A stretch of DNA of 22,154 bases from JADJQU01 sp035490315 (lineage in GTDB: Bacteria > Planctomycetota > UBA1135 > GCA-002686595), in the NCBI GenBank assembly GCA_035490315.1, contig DATHET010000309.1, positions 1 to 22,154 of the forward strand. Direction: 5' to 3'. This document shows positions 6,444 to 13,615 of the stretch, piece by piece (the stretch's first letter is position 1; each line of letters begins with the position of its first letter). Under the pieces are notes generated by a model. That model searched no databases and was not told the origin of the DNA. It saw only the letters and a program-made list of their open reading frames with translations. Position numbers and translations under genes: made by a program.

Positions 6444-7409
6444 ATGCGCTGGCGCCTTCCCAGACTTTCAGCCTGCTGGCCTGGGGCATTCGCGCCGTCG
6501 ATGCTCGCGATCGCGTTCACGCTCAACGTGATCGCGCTGTGCATGCCCTTCATGGACCTGCGCCGCGGCCTCAGCACGAATCCCTATAGCCTTCAGGCCT
6601 CGGTGAAATTGCTTTGGGAATCGGAGCTCTACGTGCTGGCCGCCGTCGTCGTCGCCTTCTCGATGGTGTTTCCGTTCCTGAAACTCTTCGTGATGGCCTG
6701 CGTGCTCTTCGGCGGCGTGCACAAGGACCGCGAGCGGCGCACGCTCGCCTTCGTCGAGCGCTACGGCAAGTGGTCGATGCTCGACGTGTTCCTGGTCTGG
6801 ATCATGATCGCGCTGGCGAACGACCAGTTCTGGATCGACGCGCAACCGCGCACGGGACTTCTGTGCTTCACGCTGGCGATCGTCGCGAGCATGCTCACCA
6901 GCCGGCACATGCTCGCCAGGCTCGAGAAGAAATCGGCGCGATCGGAATTGGAGATGCGACACCCGCGCTGGCTCGCGGTCGGTCAGAGCGTCCTGCTCGG
7001 GCTTCTGATCGCAGTGCTGCTCGTCCCTTTCCTCGAGATCGACGATTGGTTGCTCGAGGACCATCCTGTGAGCATTCTTTCGAGCATCGCCGGTTTGTGG
7101 CAGAGCGGCGCGCGCCCTCTGGCCACGATCGCAGCGCTGTTCCTCGTGCTCGCGCCGCTGCTCGCGGGCGTGTCGACCCTCGTGCTCCTCCTCTTCGCCG
7201 CTCGCGGCCGTCACATCGAAGGAATCCGCACCTTCGCACTCGAGGTGCGCCACTGGGCCATGCTCGACGTCTTCGCGCTCGCGCTCGGCATTTTCCTCGT
7301 CGAAGGCCGCCACTTCGTGCGCACCGAGCTGACCTGGGGCGCCTTCCTGCTCGCCCTGCTCCTCGCGCTCTATTGGCCCGCCTCGACCTGGTACGAGCGA
7401 CGAGTCTGA
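6444..7409 (+). CDS. PqiA/LetA-like integral membrane protein with two domains
   Basis: 321 residues. Two related halves each carry the PqiA signature: ERYGKWSMLDVF at 105-116 and VRHWAMLDVF at 268-277, each followed by hydrophobic helices. PqiA and LetA proteins are inner-membrane partners of MCE-type lipid-transport systems in proteobacteria. The Cys-rich zinc ribbons found in typical PqiA are absent, and no MCE protein is encoded nearby. The ATG at 6444 is chosen because a GTGAG/GAAG purine stretch precedes it. GTG 6435 and TTG 6426 are in-frame alternatives. It closes the same-strand cluster and fits a lipid-related role for the whole group. Confidence 0.85.
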   Translation: MRWRLPRLSACWPGAFAPSMLAIAFTLNVIALCMPFMDLRRGLSTNPYSLQASVKLLWESELYVLAAVVVAFSMVFPFLKLFVMACVLFGGVHKDRERRTLAFVERYGKWSMLDVFLVWIMIALANDQFWIDAQPRTGLLCFTLAIVASMLTSRHMLARLEKKSARSELEMRHPRWLAVGQSVLLGLLIAVLLVPFLEIDDWLLEDHPVSILSSIAGLWQSGARPLATIAALFLVLAPLLAGVSTLVLLLFAARGRHIEGIRTFALEVRHWAMLDVFALALGIFLVEGRHFVRTELTWGAFLLALLLALYWPASTWYERRV

Positions 7410-7410
7410 A

Positions 7411-7416
7411 AAGGAG
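7411..7416 (+). promoter_or_regulatory. Orphan ribosome-binding site before a six-codon ORF
   Basis: AAGGAG stands two bases after the PqiA-like stop codon, five bases before the ATG at 7422. It serves only the short fragment at 7422-7442, so it probably belonged to a gene that has been cut off. Confidence 0.6.
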
Positions 7417-7421
7417 AGGAC

Positions 7422-7442
7422 ATGAATTTTCGAAAGACTTGA
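7422..7442 (+). pseudogene. Truncated 5' end of a former operon gene (MNFRKT)
   Basis: ATG AAT TTT CGA AAG ACT TGA follows a strong AAGGAG. Six codons are too few for a normal protein here. The base composition changes at this point towards that of the DUF4393 gene. The simplest reading is the surviving start of the next operon gene, interrupted by an insertion. A short leader peptide is the alternative. Confidence 0.45.
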
Positions 7443-7479
7443 CCCTCGTGGCCCACCGATCAGCATGGGCGAGATTCAC

Positions 7480-7490
7480 TGTGCTATCCT
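7480..7490 (+). promoter_or_regulatory. Possible extended -10 element for the DUF4393 gene
   Basis: TGTGCTATCCT lies about 40 bases before the ATG at 7530 and resembles an extended -10 box. No convincing -35 is seen at the expected distance. Confidence 0.25.
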
Positions 7491-7529
7491 GTCCCGAAAT
7501 CGTCGCGGAGCAGGCTACGAAGAAACACA

Positions 7530-8297
7530 ATGACAGAAATCAGTTCGAAGGTCACCGACCTATTAGGTATTGCACCTTTGGCGCGATCCACAGAACGCGT
7601 CGTAGGTTCAGGATGCGACGGGCTGAGTGCACTGCTGAGTCGTGTTTGCCTACCGGCAGCAGAGGAGTTCGGCCTTCTGTTGCGAGACAGGGTCGGGAAT
7701 TGGCGGAAGAAGAATGCCGAGGGGGTGGCAAGCAAGGCTGAGAAGCTTCTGATTGATAATCATTCGGAGAGTTCGAAGGCCCCACCCCGCATCGTATTCA
7801 CCGCCCTCGAACTTGGGTCTTGGACAGACGATGAGGAACTCCAACAAATGTGGGCCGGATTGCTGGCATCGTCTTGCAGCGACGATGGCAAGGACGAGAG
7901 CAATCTTCTGTTCACCAACCTCTTGTCGCAGCTGACGGTGTGTGAAGTTCGAATGGTCAATCATGCCAGTAAGACTGCTCCCAAGGTCAAGTTGGAAACG
8001 CACGGACTCATCGCCACACAGGGTCGGCTCAAAATGAGCGCCGAAGAACTAATACAAGTCTCTGGTGTGGCAGATGTTCATCAGCTTGACAGGGAACTAG
8101 ACCACTTGCGATCGTTGGGACTTATACACGAGGGATTCAGCGGATACGACTCACGAGCCGACATCACACCGACTGCGCTTGCCCTTAATCTGTATGTCCG
8201 CTGCGTCGGCTCCAAACTGCCTCCGACTGCCTACTTTGGGGTGGATGGTGCACCAGTAGATGCGAGTGCGCCAACAGGCGACCGTTCCGCAAGCTAG
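7530..8297 (+). CDS. DUF4393 / Abi-alpha-like protein
   Basis: 255 residues. The central segment from about residue 85, PPRIVFTALELGSWTDDEEL followed by QQMWAGLLASS, matches the Abi-alpha (DUF4393) pattern: a helix ending in PP.I, then DDEEL..(M/L)WA.LLA, then a region ending in a winged-helix-like stretch (LRSLGLIHEG, about 187-210). The family is named after an abortive-infection component, and many members lie in accessory DNA. The gene's GC content is visibly lower than its neighbours, with many A- or T-ending codons, and it interrupts the operon upstream. Transfer is likely. A phage-defence role is only suggested by the family name. The ribosome-binding site is weak (GAAGAAAC). Confidence 0.8.
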   Translation: MTEISSKVTDLLGIAPLARSTERVVGSGCDGLSALLSRVCLPAAEEFGLLLRDRVGNWRKKNAEGVASKAEKLLIDNHSESSKAPPRIVFTALELGSWTDDEELQQMWAGLLASSCSDDGKDESNLLFTNLLSQLTVCEVRMVNHASKTAPKVKLETHGLIATQGRLKMSAEELIQVSGVADVHQLDRELDHLRSLGLIHEGFSGYDSRADITPTALALNLYVRCVGSKLPPTAYFGVDGAPVDASAPTGDRSAS

Positions 8298-8316
8298 AGA
8301 AGTCACGAGTATCGGA

Positions 8317-9276
8317 TCAGGTGACTCCGGTTTGGAGGAGCCGGTCGCGCACTTCACTCGCGCAGCCCCACGACAGCGTCACGCCGGCGCCGCCGTGGCC
8401 ATAGTTGTGAACGATGGTTCGAGCACCGCGGCGCTCGAGCTCGAGGCGGACGACGGGGCGGCCGGGGCGCAGGCCGACCAGGGTTTGCAGGACGCGCGCG
8501 GTTCCGACGGCCGGGACGAGGTTGGCGCAGCGGCGGCGGATGTCCTCGCTTTGCCGCGCGTCGGGGCGCAGGTCCTCGCGGCGTTCTTCGCGCGTGCCGC
8601 CGAGCACGCAGTCGTTGGAGCGCGGGATCACGTAAGTCGTTCCGCCGCTTGGATCGTGATCCAAGGCGAACTTCTCGACCGCTCCGCGTTCCACGCGCAG
8701 GATCTGGCCGCGGATCGCGTACATCGTCGCGTCGCGTGCGAGCTCGCGCGCGCCAAGGCCCGAGCAGTTGACGACGATCGGCGCGCGCTCGAGCGCTTCC
8801 TCGAGCGAAGCGAAGTCCGCGACTTCGATCACTCCCCCACCGGCGCCGAACTGGCGCATCAACCAGGGAAGATAGATCCCGGTCTCGATCACCGGAGCTT
8901 CGAACACCACGCCCGAGGCGTAACCTGGCCGCAATTCCTCCTCTCGCGCGGGCCGCGCCCCAGGAAGCGCACTCACCAGCGCGGCTGACTCGCAATCCGG
9001 CGGATACAGCTCGATGCCCGTGCGCATGATCACTCCGCTCGAAACATCGCGCGCGAGCTCTCGGAACCGTCCATAGCTGACATTCGCCCACGCATCGCAG
9101 CGCCCCGGCGGCGAGACGGCGTACGGCGACCAGATGGCCGCTGCGACGTTCGAGACCGTGTCCGGCGGGAGGGCGCGCGCTGCGATCGAAACGCGAAACC
9201 CCGCTCGCTGCAATTCGAGCGCGCTGGTGAGCCCGATCACGCCGCAGCCGACGACCAGCACGGATTGGGCTTGCAT
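8317..9276 (-). CDS. dao: D-amino-acid oxidase (FAD-dependent)
   Basis: 319 residues. The N-terminal FAD-binding motif is GCGVIG (10-15). Family signatures follow: AAAIWSPYAVSPPG, the segment YAIRGQILRVE, TYVIPRSNDCVLGGT, GLRPGRPVVRLE with the substrate-binding Arg region, and the C-terminal HNYGHGGAGVTLSWG. These match eukaryote-like D-amino-acid oxidases closely. The enzyme oxidises D-amino acids to alpha-keto acids with release of ammonia and H2O2. No signal peptide is seen, so it should be cytoplasmic. The start at 9276 is four bases after the stop of the upstream minus-strand gene, so the two are likely co-transcribed. Glycine oxidase (ThiO) is a less likely alternative. Confidence 0.92.
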   Translation of the reverse strand: MQAQSVLVVGCGVIGLTSALELQRAGFRVSIAARALPPDTVSNVAAAIWSPYAVSPPGRCDAWANVSYGRFRELARDVSSGVIMRTGIELYPPDCESAALVSALPGARPAREEELRPGYASGVVFEAPVIETGIYLPWLMRQFGAGGGVIEVADFASLEEALERAPIVVNCSGLGARELARDATMYAIRGQILRVERGAVEKFALDHDPSGGTTYVIPRSNDCVLGGTREERREDLRPDARQSEDIRRRCANLVPAVGTARVLQTLVGLRPGRPVVRLELERRGARTIVHNYGHGGAGVTLSWGCASEVRDRLLQTGVT

Positions 9277-9280
9277 GGCC

Positions 9281-10054
9281 TCAGCGCGAGAAGAGGAAGT
9301 CCGATTCCTTCGACCAGACCATGAATCGATACAGCGGCACGAGGCGCACCAGCTCGGCGACGAGTTGCGCGGGCACATCCGGCCCGAGCGCAGCCGCGCG
9401 CATGCCGACGCTCGCCGGGAGACGGCTCTCGACCGTCAACGAGTGGTCGCCGGGCTTGTAGTACTTCAGGTACTCCGCGATGCGATCGCTGTCGAGCTTG
9501 CCGCAGGGCCACTCGCCCTTCCAATCGTCCATCCGCAGCCGATAGCCGCCGAGGCGATTCAGCTCGGCCATCCAGCCCGCCGATCCCTCCTTGCGCACGC
9601 GGTTGACCAGGTTCTGGCCGTCGTACCAGGCGTCCTTGTGGATGCGCAGGCTGACCTCGATGAAATCGGCCTCGAGCGCGACGCACAGGTAGGCATTGCG
9701 GTACGCCGCATCGAGGTCTTTCGCAAGCTCCGGCCCGATCACCTGCTTGAGCCGCGTCTTCTCTTTCTTCCCGCGGCAGATGTAGGCCCACAGGCGGCGC
9801 ACGCGCATGTGGTTGAAAGCGTGGGGCTGGTGGAGGCTGGTGCGCTGAAGCAGGGCGACTTCGCCCGAGGTCGCGGCGTCGATCGCCTCGACCGCGGCCT
9901 CGGCGATGGTGCCGAGCTTGCGGCGAGCGACCAGGCGGCGGTCGTTGTATTGCGGGTCCTTGGAGAGGGCCTCGCTCAGGACGTGGAAGTCGCCCTCCTC
10001 GAACGGGGTCAAGCCCGCCAGGGGCCTGGGCTGTGCATCGGGCTGGGTGGCCAT
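9281..10054 (-). CDS. Conserved hypothetical protein, unrecognised family
   Basis: 257 residues from the ATG at 10054. An in-frame extension to 10120 begins MPRRLEWGRL and looks non-coding. The product is soluble, rich in charged and aromatic residues, with no signal peptide or membrane helix. Distinctive stretches are FHVLSEALSKDPQYNDRR, HQPHAFNHMRVRRLWAYIC, a Trp-rich RMDDWKGEWPCGKL and YLKYYKPGDHSLTVESRLP. I do not recognise the family and see no catalytic signature. The gene is immediately upstream of the D-amino-acid oxidase gene, which suggests joint expression but not a function. It is divergent from the kinase gene with about 170 bases between them. Confidence 0.8.
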   Translation of the reverse strand: MATQPDAQPRPLAGLTPFEEGDFHVLSEALSKDPQYNDRRLVARRKLGTIAEAAVEAIDAATSGEVALLQRTSLHQPHAFNHMRVRRLWAYICRGKKEKTRLKQVIGPELAKDLDAAYRNAYLCVALEADFIEVSLRIHKDAWYDGQNLVNRVRKEGSAGWMAELNRLGGYRLRMDDWKGEWPCGKLDSDRIAEYLKYYKPGDHSLTVESRLPASVGMRAAALGPDVPAQLVAELVRLVPLYRFMVWSKESDFLFSR

Positions 10055-10223
10055 GGATCGCGGACGATAGGCGATCGCGGGCCCGCGGGCGAGCCGCCCC
10101 CATTCCAACCGGCGGGGCAATCGAGTATCCAGACATTAGATTGCCACGCCCGCCGCCCGATAGGACTGCGTGCGATCCTCACCCAGCTCGCGACCCCTCC
10201 ACGGCAGTGCACATCCCGGCTGC

Positions 10224-12326
10224 ATGCAATTCGCCCACTTCACATTCGATCCGGTCAAGGACCTGCTCGGCGAAGGCCCGCTGAGCGAGGTCTATCGCGC
10301 CGTCGACGAGACGCTGGATCGGACGGTGGCGCTGAAAATCCTGCGCTCGCATGTGGAGATCGATCCGGAGGCGGACAAGCGCTTCGAGCGCGAGGCGCGG
10401 CATACCTCGAAGCTGATCCACCCCAACATCGCGGTCATCTACGAGTACGGCTCCTCGGGCGGGCGCTCGTTCATCGCGATGGAGTACCTCGAGGGGCGGA
10501 CTCTCGACAAGATCATCAAGGACGGCCAGCTCGGCGCGGAAGAGGGCCTGCGGATCGCGATCCAATTGACCAGCGCCCTGGCCCTGGTGCACAAGAACGG
10601 GTTGATCCACCGCGACCTCAAGCCGGCCAACGTCATGGTGCTCGACGACGGCACGGTCAAGCTGCTCGACTTCGGCATCGCGCGCGCCAACGGCGAGGCG
10701 ACGATCACGCAGCACGGCATGCTGGTAGGGACTGTCCTGTACATGTCGCCCGAGCAGGTGCGCGGCGAGGATTTGAATCCGCGCTCGGACGTGTTCTCGC
10801 TGGGCGCGATGCTCTACCACGCGCTGTCGGGCCAGCTGCCCTTCCCCGGCGGGTCCTTCCCGGAAGTCTGCATGGCGATCCTCGATGGCAAGCCGCGGCC
10901 TCTGGGCCAGATGCGCCGCGGATTGCCGACGGGGATCGAGAACTTCGTGATGAAGTGCCTGTCGAACAAGCCGGAGGACCGCTACCGCGACGCCGAGGTG
11001 GCGCACGGCGTGCTCATGGCCCTGGCCGACACCGTGGCTTCGGGCTCGAGCACGGCGAACACCAATTTCCTTTCCGGCGTGCTCGCCATGCCGCCGTTCA
11101 CGGCGCCCAGCGGCGACGAGCACTCGCTGTCGATCGCGGCGTCGATGCGCAAGGACGTGGCGGCCGAGCTCGCGCGCTCAGGGATGTCGGTCGCCTTCAG
11201 CGAGAGCGAGCACCTCGCCCAGGACACCACCAGCGACTTCGTGCTGCGCGGCGCGCTGAAGATCGACGGCTCGCGCGGCGTGCTCGAAATCGTGCTCGAT
11301 CGGCGTCGCGGGAATGGCGCCGGCGAGACGAAAGAGGTCTGGCGCGAGCGCATCGAGCAGGAAGACAGCGACGAATGGTCGCTGCAGGCGCGGCTGGTGC
11401 GCGGTGCGGCGCGCTCCTTGCGCCGCCAGCTCGCGGAGCACTCGCTCAAGCCCGCCGTGGAGCAGAGCGTGCGCGATCCCGAGGCGGCGCGGACGCAGTC
11501 CATGCGCGGGCACGAGCTGCTGCACCGCGGCATGACCCGCCACCTTCTGGCCTCGATCTCGACTTTCCGCCGCGCCCTCGAGCTCGATCCCTACTGCGCC
11601 CTCGCCTACGCCGGTCTCGCCGAGGCCATGGCGCGCAAATACCTGTACTGGGACGGCGACGAGTCTTTCCTGACCGAGGCGCGCGACCAGGCGCGGCGTG
11701 CCCTGGCCATCGATCCGGGCTGCGCGGAGGCCCACACCTCGATGGGTTTCGCCTACCACCTGACCAACCACCCGGTCGATTCGCAGCGCGAGTACCGCCT
11801 GGCGATCCAGCTCAACAATGAGGAATGGCTGGCGCACCGCCTGCTCGGCGCGCTGCTTTCGCGCGAGGGCAATTACAAGGCGGCGTCGCCGCTCCTGCGC
11901 CGCGCGATCGGCATCAAGCCGACCTACATCAGCACGTACGACCACCTGTACCACGTGCTGCACCGTCTGGATCGCTACGAGGAAGCGATCGAGGTCGCCG
12001 ATCGCGGCATCGCCGTGGCGAAGCGCCAGCTCGCGCGCGTGCCCGACGACCAGGATGCGCGCGTGCACATGGCAACCTTGCTGGCGCGCATGGGACAGCG
12101 CGACGAGGCGTTGGAGCTCTTGGCCCAGGCCCAGGAGCTCGCCCCCAAGGACGGCTTCACCGCCTTCCACGTCGCGACGGTGCAGGCGATCCTGGGCAAT
12201 CCCCTTGAAGCCCTCTCGGCCCTCGAGCAGGCTCAGGCGCGCGGCTACTTCGTGCGCGCGGAGCAGCGCAACGCCGAGTTCGATCCGCTGCGCGGCATGG
12301 CGCAGTTCCAGGCGCTCGGACTCTAG
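10224..12326 (+). CDS. Ser/Thr protein kinase with TolB/FlgO-like middle domain and TPR repeats
   Basis: 700 residues. The Hanks-type kinase domain (about 12-275) has the glycine loop LGEGPLSEVYRAVD (15-28), Lys38 in VALK, HRDLKPAN with catalytic Asp131, DFG at 149-151 and SPE in place of APE. It should be active. The middle part (about 310-420), with DFVLRGALKIDGSRGVLEIVL and EVWRERIE, resembles the TolB_N/FlgO-like domain often found beside kinases and cyclases. The C-terminal 250 residues are TPR-type helical repeats, for example ALELDPYCALAYAGLAEA and YEEAIEVADRGIAVA. No transmembrane segment follows the kinase, unlike many bacterial PknB proteins, so it should be cytosolic. The ATG at 10224 fits the kinase start. 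A GTG at 10170 is possible. Confidence 0.93.
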   Translation: MQFAHFTFDPVKDLLGEGPLSEVYRAVDETLDRTVALKILRSHVEIDPEADKRFEREARHTSKLIHPNIAVIYEYGSSGGRSFIAMEYLEGRTLDKIIKDGQLGAEEGLRIAIQLTSALALVHKNGLIHRDLKPANVMVLDDGTVKLLDFGIARANGEATITQHGMLVGTVLYMSPEQVRGEDLNPRSDVFSLGAMLYHALSGQLPFPGGSFPEVCMAILDGKPRPLGQMRRGLPTGIENFVMKCLSNKPEDRYRDAEVAHGVLMALADTVASGSSTANTNFLSGVLAMPPFTAPSGDEHSLSIAASMRKDVAAELARSGMSVAFSESEHLAQDTTSDFVLRGALKIDGSRGVLEIVLDRRRGNGAGETKEVWRERIEQEDSDEWSLQARLVRGAARSLRRQLAEHSLKPAVEQSVRDPEAARTQSMRGHELLHRGMTRHLLASISTFRRALELDPYCALAYAGLAEAMARKYLYWDGDESFLTEARDQARRALAIDPGCAEAHTSMGFAYHLTNHPVDSQREYRLAIQLNNEEWLAHRLLGALLSREGNYKAASPLLRRAIGIKPTYISTYDHLYHVLHRLDRYEEAIEVADRGIAVAKRQLARVPDDQDARVHMATLLARMGQRDEALELLAQAQELAPKDGFTAFHVATVQAILGNPLEALSALEQAQARGYFVRAEQRNAEFDPLRGMAQFQALGL

Positions 12327-12328
12327 CT

Positions 12329-12346
12329 CTCGCCGGTTCTAGCGAG
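12329..12346. terminator. Weak hairpin between convergent genes
   Basis: CTCGC (12329-12333) pairs with GCGAG (12342-12346), three bases after the kinase stop and just beyond the stop of the minus-strand small gene. The stem is short and has no T-run. It may act for both strands. Confidence 0.25.
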
Positions 12347-12357
12347 CAGAGCCTCGG

Positions 12358-12549
12358 TCAGCGCGCGTGCGACGTTCTCCCCGTCGCCTGCAGCCCTGCC
12401 CCGCCCTTCGCCTCCGCGCCCACGGGCGAGGCCGAGCTGAGCAGGGCCAGGATTCCGCCGATCACGAGCAGGACGGCGAATGCGGTCAGTGACCAGGGCC
12501 CGAGCAATGGCTCGGTGGGGGCAGATTTTTCGATCGCGCGAGGTTGCAT
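12358..12549 (-). CDS. Small single-helix membrane protein
   Basis: 63 residues. The start at 12549 is supported by a strong ribosome-binding site, GGAGGG (12559-12554), four bases upstream. The N-terminal 18 residues are polar, then a hydrophobic helix runs from about 19 to 40 (LTAFAVLLVIGGILALLSS), followed by an Ala/Gly-rich tail. The layout is that of a small membrane subunit or regulatory peptide. I do not recognise a family. It stands alone between the kinase gene and the exonuclease gene, on the opposite strand. Confidence 0.55.
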   Translation of the reverse strand: MQPRAIEKSAPTEPLLGPWSLTAFAVLLVIGGILALLSSASPVGAEAKGGAGLQATGRTSHAR

Positions 12550-12720
12550 GGGACCCTCCGGGGGAAGCAGCGCTCAGGGGTGCATGGGGATGGACTCAAG
12601 AGGCAATTTGTTCCCTGTTCATCCGGAGTTTCGCTGCTTCGTTACGTGAATTGGATGCGTTTTCGCCGGCCTGGGCAGTCCTTTAGACAGCGGATCCGAG
12701 TCAAGGCCCGCGGAGCGCCG

Positions 12721-12749
12721 TTGTGGGACTCGATGCGCGCGACTACACT
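12721..12749 (+). promoter_or_regulatory. Candidate sigma70-type promoter for the exonuclease-typA group
   Basis: TTGTGG (12721-12726) and TACACT (12744-12749) are separated by exactly 17 bases, about 53 bases before the exonuclease ATG. Both boxes are partial matches to the consensus. Planctomycete promoters are poorly defined, so this is tentative. Confidence 0.35.
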
Positions 12750-12802
12750 GTTCCCCCCTCGAATACGCTGGAAGCAATCTGGATCCGCCTTCTCGGGTCG
12801 CC

Positions 12803-13615
12803 ATGGACCTAACTTTCGTCATTCTTGACACCGAGACCGCCACCCTGAGGGGTCCTCCGCACCTGGTGGAGCTGGGCGCCGTGCGCGCCGCCGGGGGCGA
12901 GATCGTCGATACCTTCGAGGCTCTGGTGCGCCCGGAGGTGCCCATGGACCCCGAGGCCTGCGATTTCCACGGGATCACGCCCGAGATGGTTGCCGAGGCC
13001 GAGCCTGCCGCGGCGGTCCTGGAGCGCTTCAACGCCTGGGTCGGCGACGACGACATGGTCGCCCACAATGCCGAGATGGACGGGCGCGTGCTCGCCTTCG
13101 AGTGCGCGCGGGCCCAGGTGGCGCCGCCCTCGGGCTGGCTGATCGACACCCTGCGGCTCTCGCGCAAGCTGATCCCGGAGTCTCCCGACCACAAGCTCGC
13201 GACCCTGTGCGAATGCCTGGAGCTCGAGGAGGGCGTGCACCACCGCGCCCTGGCCGATGCGGTCTGGTGCTGGAAGGTGCTCGAGGCCTGCCTCGCGCGC
13301 ATGGAGCCCAGGCCCGCGACCCTGGCCCAGATCCTGGAGGCGGCGGGCTCGCCGCTGACCATCGCCGCCTGCGCTCCGCGCGTGCGCGCCTCGCTGAAAA
13401 CACGCCACCGTCCGCTCGAACGCGCCTGCCAGACTCGCGAGCGCGTCATCCTCGTCTACGGCGACTCCGCCACGGCCCCCGTGCCCCTTCCGGTGCTCCC
13501 GCGCGTGCTCTACGACCAGGGCGAGCGCAGCTATCTCGAGGCCGAGTGCCTCGCGTCCGGAACGATCAAGACCTATCGACTCGACAGGGTCCACAAGGTA
13601 CTCGCAAGCTCATGA
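12803..13615 (+). CDS. DEDDh 3'-5' exonuclease (DnaQ/epsilon-like) with WYL-like tail
   Basis: 270 residues. The exonuclease domain (about 1-165) has the DEDDh set: D9 and E11 in ILDTET, D93 in VAHNAEMD, and H147....D152 in HHRALADA. It should remove nucleotides from 3' ends of DNA or RNA using two metal ions. The last 60 residues (VILVYGD, LPRVLYDQGERSYLEAEC, KTYRLDRVHKV) resemble the end of a WYL domain, a ligand- or nucleic-acid-sensing module. The protein is too short to be DNA polymerase III alpha and carries no helicase. Its stop overlaps the typA start (ATGA), so the two are translationally coupled. The ATG at 12803 has no clear ribosome-binding site. Confidence 0.88.
   Translation: MDLTFVILDTETATLRGPPHLVELGAVRAAGGEIVDTFEALVRPEVPMDPEACDFHGITPEMVAEAEPAAAVLERFNAWVGDDDMVAHNAEMDGRVLAFECARAQVAPPSGWLIDTLRLSRKLIPESPDHKLATLCECLELEEGVHHRALADAVWCWKVLEACLARMEPRPATLAQILEAAGSPLTIAACAPRVRASLKTRHRPLERACQTRERVILVYGDSATAPVPLPVLPRVLYDQGERSYLEAECLASGTIKTYRLDRVHKVLASS

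Noticed and set aside
9134..11821. 895-codon plus-strand ORF across the D-amino-acid oxidase region and the kinase gene
   Set aside because: It crosses genes on both strands, has no domain-like composition, and lies out of frame with the kinase.
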